Assembly (NCBI RefSeq): GCF_006443095.1
Contig: NZ_VFWZ01000002.1
Coordinates: forward strand, 186,001-250,000
Length of the DNA stretch: 64,000 nt
Source: Aquimarina algicola
GTDB taxonomy: Bacteria; Bacteroidota; Bacteroidia; Flavobacteriales; Flavobacteriaceae
Direction: 5' to 3'
The notes below the pieces were generated by a model, which saw only the letters and a program-made list of their open reading frames with translations, did not search any database and had not been told where the DNA came from. The position numbers and the translations under genes are program-made. Positions 62,009 through 64,000 of the stretch are shown here, in pieces. How positions within the stretch are numbered: position 1 is the first letter of the stretch; each line of letters begins with the position of its first letter.

Positions 62009-62461
62009 ATGAAACAAGTGATTTTCTTTTTTGTATGTCTCTTTTTGAACTTTACATTTGATGCCAGTGCACAAACAAAACAAGACTCATTAGATATTAA
62101 ACAAGTAGCCTTAGACTATATTGAATCACAACATAATGTCAAACCCGAACAATTTGCACGTGCAGCGCATCCAAGAATGGTAAAAAGAACTTTTTGGACT
62201 GACAAAGCAGCAAAAAAAGAATATCTCAGAGAAACATTTGCTGATGCTATGATCCTATTAGCAGAAACATATAATAAAAATGGAGATAAATTTCCTAGCA
62301 ACCCTAAAAAAGAAGTAGTGATACTTGATATTTTTGATAAAACAGCTTCTGTAAAACTTATTGCAGATGAATGGATCGATTATATGCATATCATAAAACT
62401 TAATGGAAAATGGCAAATCGTAAACGTACTTTGGCAATTTAATGATTCTAAAGACCATTGA
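62009..62461 (+). CDS. Secreted NTF2-like (Lumazine_bd_2-type) protein
   Basis: A 150-residue protein with a signal peptide (about 1-21, ends DASAQ) and an NTF2-like cone domain: QVALDYIESQHNVKPEQFARAAHPRM is the usual opening helix, followed by the beta hairpins EVVILDIFDKTASVKLIADEWIDYMHIIKLNGKWQIVNVLWQF. The family binds small ligands, and most members have no proven role. Periplasmic. It lies 57 bp after the CPBP gene on the same strand. Confidence 0.85.
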   Translation: MKQVIFFFVCLFLNFTFDASAQTKQDSLDIKQVALDYIESQHNVKPEQFARAAHPRMVKRTFWTDKAAKKEYLRETFADAMILLAETYNKNGDKFPSNPKKEVVILDIFDKTASVKLIADEWIDYMHIIKLNGKWQIVNVLWQFNDSKDH

Positions 62462-62627
62462 AACTAAATTTATTTAACGGGTTAAAATATCTATTTTATC
62501 TCATGGTATCGTTGATATAAATCTCTCTTTATAGTCTTAACTCCTATTTTACATGATGTCATCAGTTTCTGATTCTTCTTATCTGTTATAACCTAATATA
62601 AATTACATATATGATCTCTTTATAGCA

Positions 62628-63260
62628 ATGACCACAAAGACTAAAATATCAAAAGCACTTTCTCACCTCAGTCATGATTTGGCCTCAGAAATCATCAAAA
62701 ACTCCATAATCAAAGAAATTCCACAAGACACCGAAATATTAAGAGAAGGACAATATGTAAAAGTCATTCCAATCGTAATAGAAGGGTTAATTAAGGTTTT
62801 CACACGTTATGAAGGTAAAGAATTATTACTGTACTACATCAAACCTAGTGAAGGCTGTATTATGTCGTTTACAACAAGTCTGAAAAATGAACCTAGTAAT
62901 GTTTTTGCGTTGACCGAAGAGAATACCACTGCTTTACTTCTACCTGTGGATAGAGTTCCTAAATGGATAAAACAATTTCCGGATATCAACACCTTATTTT
63001 TTCAACAATATAACTTGAGGTATAACGAATTACTTGATACCATACATCATGTTTTGTTTAATAAGATGGATAAAAGACTGTATGATTATTTAAAAGAAAA
63101 AGTGAGACTGACAAAGAAAAATCCACTAAAAATATCACATCGCCAAATCGCTAATGAACTTGGGACTGCACGAGAAGTAATTAGTAGGGTAATGAAAAAA
63201 CTTGAAAATGAAAATAAAGTAAAACAATATAATAATACTATAGAAATACTGAAGCGGTGA
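62628..63260 (+). CDS. Crp/Fnr-family regulator (second in window)
   Basis: A 210-residue regulator with an N-terminal cyclic-nucleotide-type barrel (about 30-125; EILREGQYVKVIPIVIEGLIKVFTRYEGKELLLYYIKPSEGCIMSFTTSL) and a C-terminal winged helix (about 150-205; ISHRQIANELGTAREVISRVMKKLE, the typical Crp recognition helix). No N-terminal Cys cluster for an iron-sulfur centre. It has only modest similarity to the protein at 28201. A perfect palindrome (GTGACT-GT-AGTCAC) overlaps its stop codon at 63257 and may be the binding site of such a protein for the next genes. Confidence 0.9.
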   Translation: MTTKTKISKALSHLSHDLASEIIKNSIIKEIPQDTEILREGQYVKVIPIVIEGLIKVFTRYEGKELLLYYIKPSEGCIMSFTTSLKNEPSNVFALTEENTTALLLPVDRVPKWIKQFPDINTLFFQQYNLRYNELLDTIHHVLFNKMDKRLYDYLKEKVRLTKKNPLKISHRQIANELGTAREVISRVMKKLENENKVKQYNNTIEILKR

Positions 63261-63270
63261 CTGTAGTCAC
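63257..63270 (+). promoter_or_regulatory. Perfect palindrome overlapping the Crp/Fnr stop codon
   Basis: GTGACTGTAGTCAC has perfect 6-bp arms around GT and resembles Crp/Fnr-type dyads (TGAnnnnnnTCA). It lies 40 bp upstream of the small gene at 63311. ATTGTAGTGAGTATTT at 63282 recalls ATTGTAGTGGGTATTT near 863. Confidence 0.45.
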
Positions 63271-63310
63271 TGCACAGAAACATTGTAGTGAGTATTTTTG
63301 GCAAAAAAGA

Positions 63311-63409
63311 ATGAAAAACAACAAAGCAGTAATGTTACTACTCGTTTGTTTAACCTGTATAGGAATGGTTACTGGAGTAGTTGTATTACTTCAATATTTG
63401 TCAAATTAA
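63311..63409 (+). CDS. Small single-helix membrane protein
   Basis: A 32-residue frame starting ATG and ending TAA: MKNNKAVM, a hydrophobic helix (about 9-30, LLLVCLTCIGMVTGVVVLLQ) and a short tail. The basic start and single helix are typical of small membrane proteins. It lies 40 bp after a palindrome and 12 bp before the DUF2892 gene, so the two are probably cotranscribed and regulated by the Crp/Fnr protein. Because it is short, it is the least certain CDS of this group. Confidence 0.5.
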   Translation: MKNNKAVMLLLVCLTCIGMVTGVVVLLQYLSN

Positions 63410-63421
63410 AAAAACAGTACA

Positions 63422-63628
63422 ATGAAAAAAAACATGGGAAATACCGACCGGATCTTTAGATTAATAATCGCCGTAGTGATTACAATTCTCTATTTTACGG
63501 ATATTATAACAGGACTTTTAGGAATCGTACTCTTGGTACTGTCTGCAATATTTGTCTTAACAAGTTTAATCCGTTTTTGTCCTCTTTACCTTCCATTTGG
63601 ATTAAAAACATGTGCTCCCAAAAAATAA
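63422..63628 (+). CDS. DUF2892 (YgaP-like) membrane protein
   Basis: A 68-residue protein with two transmembrane helices and the DUF2892 signature: NMGNTDRIFRLIIAV at the start and RFCPLYLPFGLKTCAPKK at the end. The same domain forms the membrane part of the rhodanese YgaP in E. coli; here it stands alone. It follows a Crp/Fnr regulator and a small membrane gene, and a terminator follows at 63676. Likely linked to sulfur or redox metabolism, as in the rhodanese context, but that is inferred. Confidence 0.88.
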   Translation: MKKNMGNTDRIFRLIIAVVITILYFTDIITGLLGIVLLVLSAIFVLTSLIRFCPLYLPFGLKTCAPKK

Positions 63629-63675
63629 AATAAGAAGACAGGTAGCAAAAAATTGATTTCAAAGAACATATCATG

Positions 63676-63706
63676 AGCGTAAAACTTTACTGTTTTACGC
63701 TTTTTT
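63676..63706 (+). terminator. Intrinsic terminator after the DUF2892 gene
   Basis: AGCGTAAAAC and GTTTTACGCT form a perfect 10-bp stem with a 6-nt loop, directly followed by TTTTT. Confidence 0.9.
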
Positions 63707-63853
63707 AATGAAATATTTTTGACCTCTTAAAAAATTTGAAACAATAGACTGAAAAACAATATGTTCATTCTATCATTTCTACCAAAAGTAGTGCACTAAT
63801 ATCCTAAACCAACCTCTATTTTTGTACCCCTGTAGAATTAAAAAAAACAAAAA

Positions 63854-64000
63854 ATGAGAAGATTTATAATGATCATAGCTATTTTTCTATCATTTATCTC
63901 TTGCCAAAAAAATAATGACAGAAAAAAACCTGAAGAGACAAAAAAAGATAGCACTATTGTCGTTGTTCCTACAAAAGGTACGCCTTCTGTTAAGACTGAA
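63854..64000 (+). CDS. Lipoprotein, 3' end cut by window
   Basis: The first 49 codons of a lipoprotein gene: MRRFIMIIAIFLSFISC is a type II signal peptide with the lipid-anchored Cys at 17, followed by a charged linker (QKNNDRKKPEETKKD). The frame is still open at the end of the window. A TATTTTTG -7 box at 63817-63824 fits a promoter for it. The function cannot be told from this fragment. Confidence 0.75.
   Translation, partial: MRRFIMIIAIFLSFISCQKNNDRKKPEETKKDSTIVVVPTKGTPSVKTE

Noticed and set aside
1..64000. Mobile elements, tRNA or rRNA genes
   Set aside because: I found no transposase, integrase, inverted-repeat-flanked element, or clover-leaf/rRNA-like sequence by eye; a dedicated tRNA or insertion-sequence search could overturn this.

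Overview
The window is AT-rich and reads as the chromosome of a marine Bacteroidota bacterium of the family Flavobacteriaceae; an Aquimarina- or Kordia-like genus is a guess. The reasons are the type IX secretion (T9SS) C-terminal sorting domains, many Bacteroidota-style lipoproteins, promoters of the TTTG...TAnnTTTG type, weak or absent Shine-Dalgarno sequences, and LytTR and TPR-kinase signalling typical of the group. I see no rRNA, tRNA, CRISPR array, insertion sequence or prophage. Several ORFs open at a TTG but have a better ATG a few codons later; I used the ATG.

Layout. 1-5.3 kb: the end of a 1-Cys peroxiredoxin gene, then small hypothetical, DUF2314 and WG-repeat genes. 5.3-14.2 kb: a signalling block. 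A TPR histidine kinase and LuxR-type regulator pair on the minus strand is divergent from a tight seven-gene plus-strand operon: receiver-only protein, H-NOX, soluble PAS kinase, FIST-domain protein, second soluble kinase, Hpt and LytTR regulator. 14.4-28 kb: two paralogous secreted DUF4114/T9SS proteins, a TPR plus outer-membrane barrel protein, a family 2 glycosyltransferase, a flippase and a GT4 glycosyltransferase, which look like a cell-surface polysaccharide and adhesin locus. 28-30.7 kb: a Crp/Fnr regulator, a YdcZ-type transporter, a GNAT acetyltransferase and an M23 peptidase lipoprotein. 30.8-50.3 kb: a mostly minus-strand accessory stretch of lipoproteins, small membrane proteins and immunity-like families (SUKH, DUF4272, DUF1444-like), interrupted by an AraC-regulator/hydrolase pair. 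50.4-57.3 kb: a second polysaccharide-type set (GT-C-like giant membrane protein, Ig-like protein, GH5-like hydrolase) divergent from a second family 2 glycosyltransferase. 57.4-64 kb: a Cys-rich small protein, an NAGPA-type protein, a TetR/FAD-monooxygenase unit with visible operators, a CPBP protease, a Crp/Fnr regulator with a DUF2892 protein, and a truncated lipoprotein.

How it may fit together. Direct repeats of the kind LytTR regulators bind (ACCANTCA-like octamers exactly 21 bp apart) lie upstream of the H-NOX/FIST operon itself and of the adjacent secreted DUF4114 gene, with weaker pairs before the GT4 gene and the first GT2 gene. The simplest reading is that a two-sensor (H-NOX and FIST/NosP-like) phosphorelay, probably responding to nitric oxide, drives its own LytTR regulator, which controls neighbouring matrix and adhesin genes. 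A second shared motif (TTCACTGTTTnnnGGGTA) precedes the TPR-kinase gene and two other genes in the same orientation and at similar distance, suggesting a second local regulon. Both regulons are inferences from the sequence.
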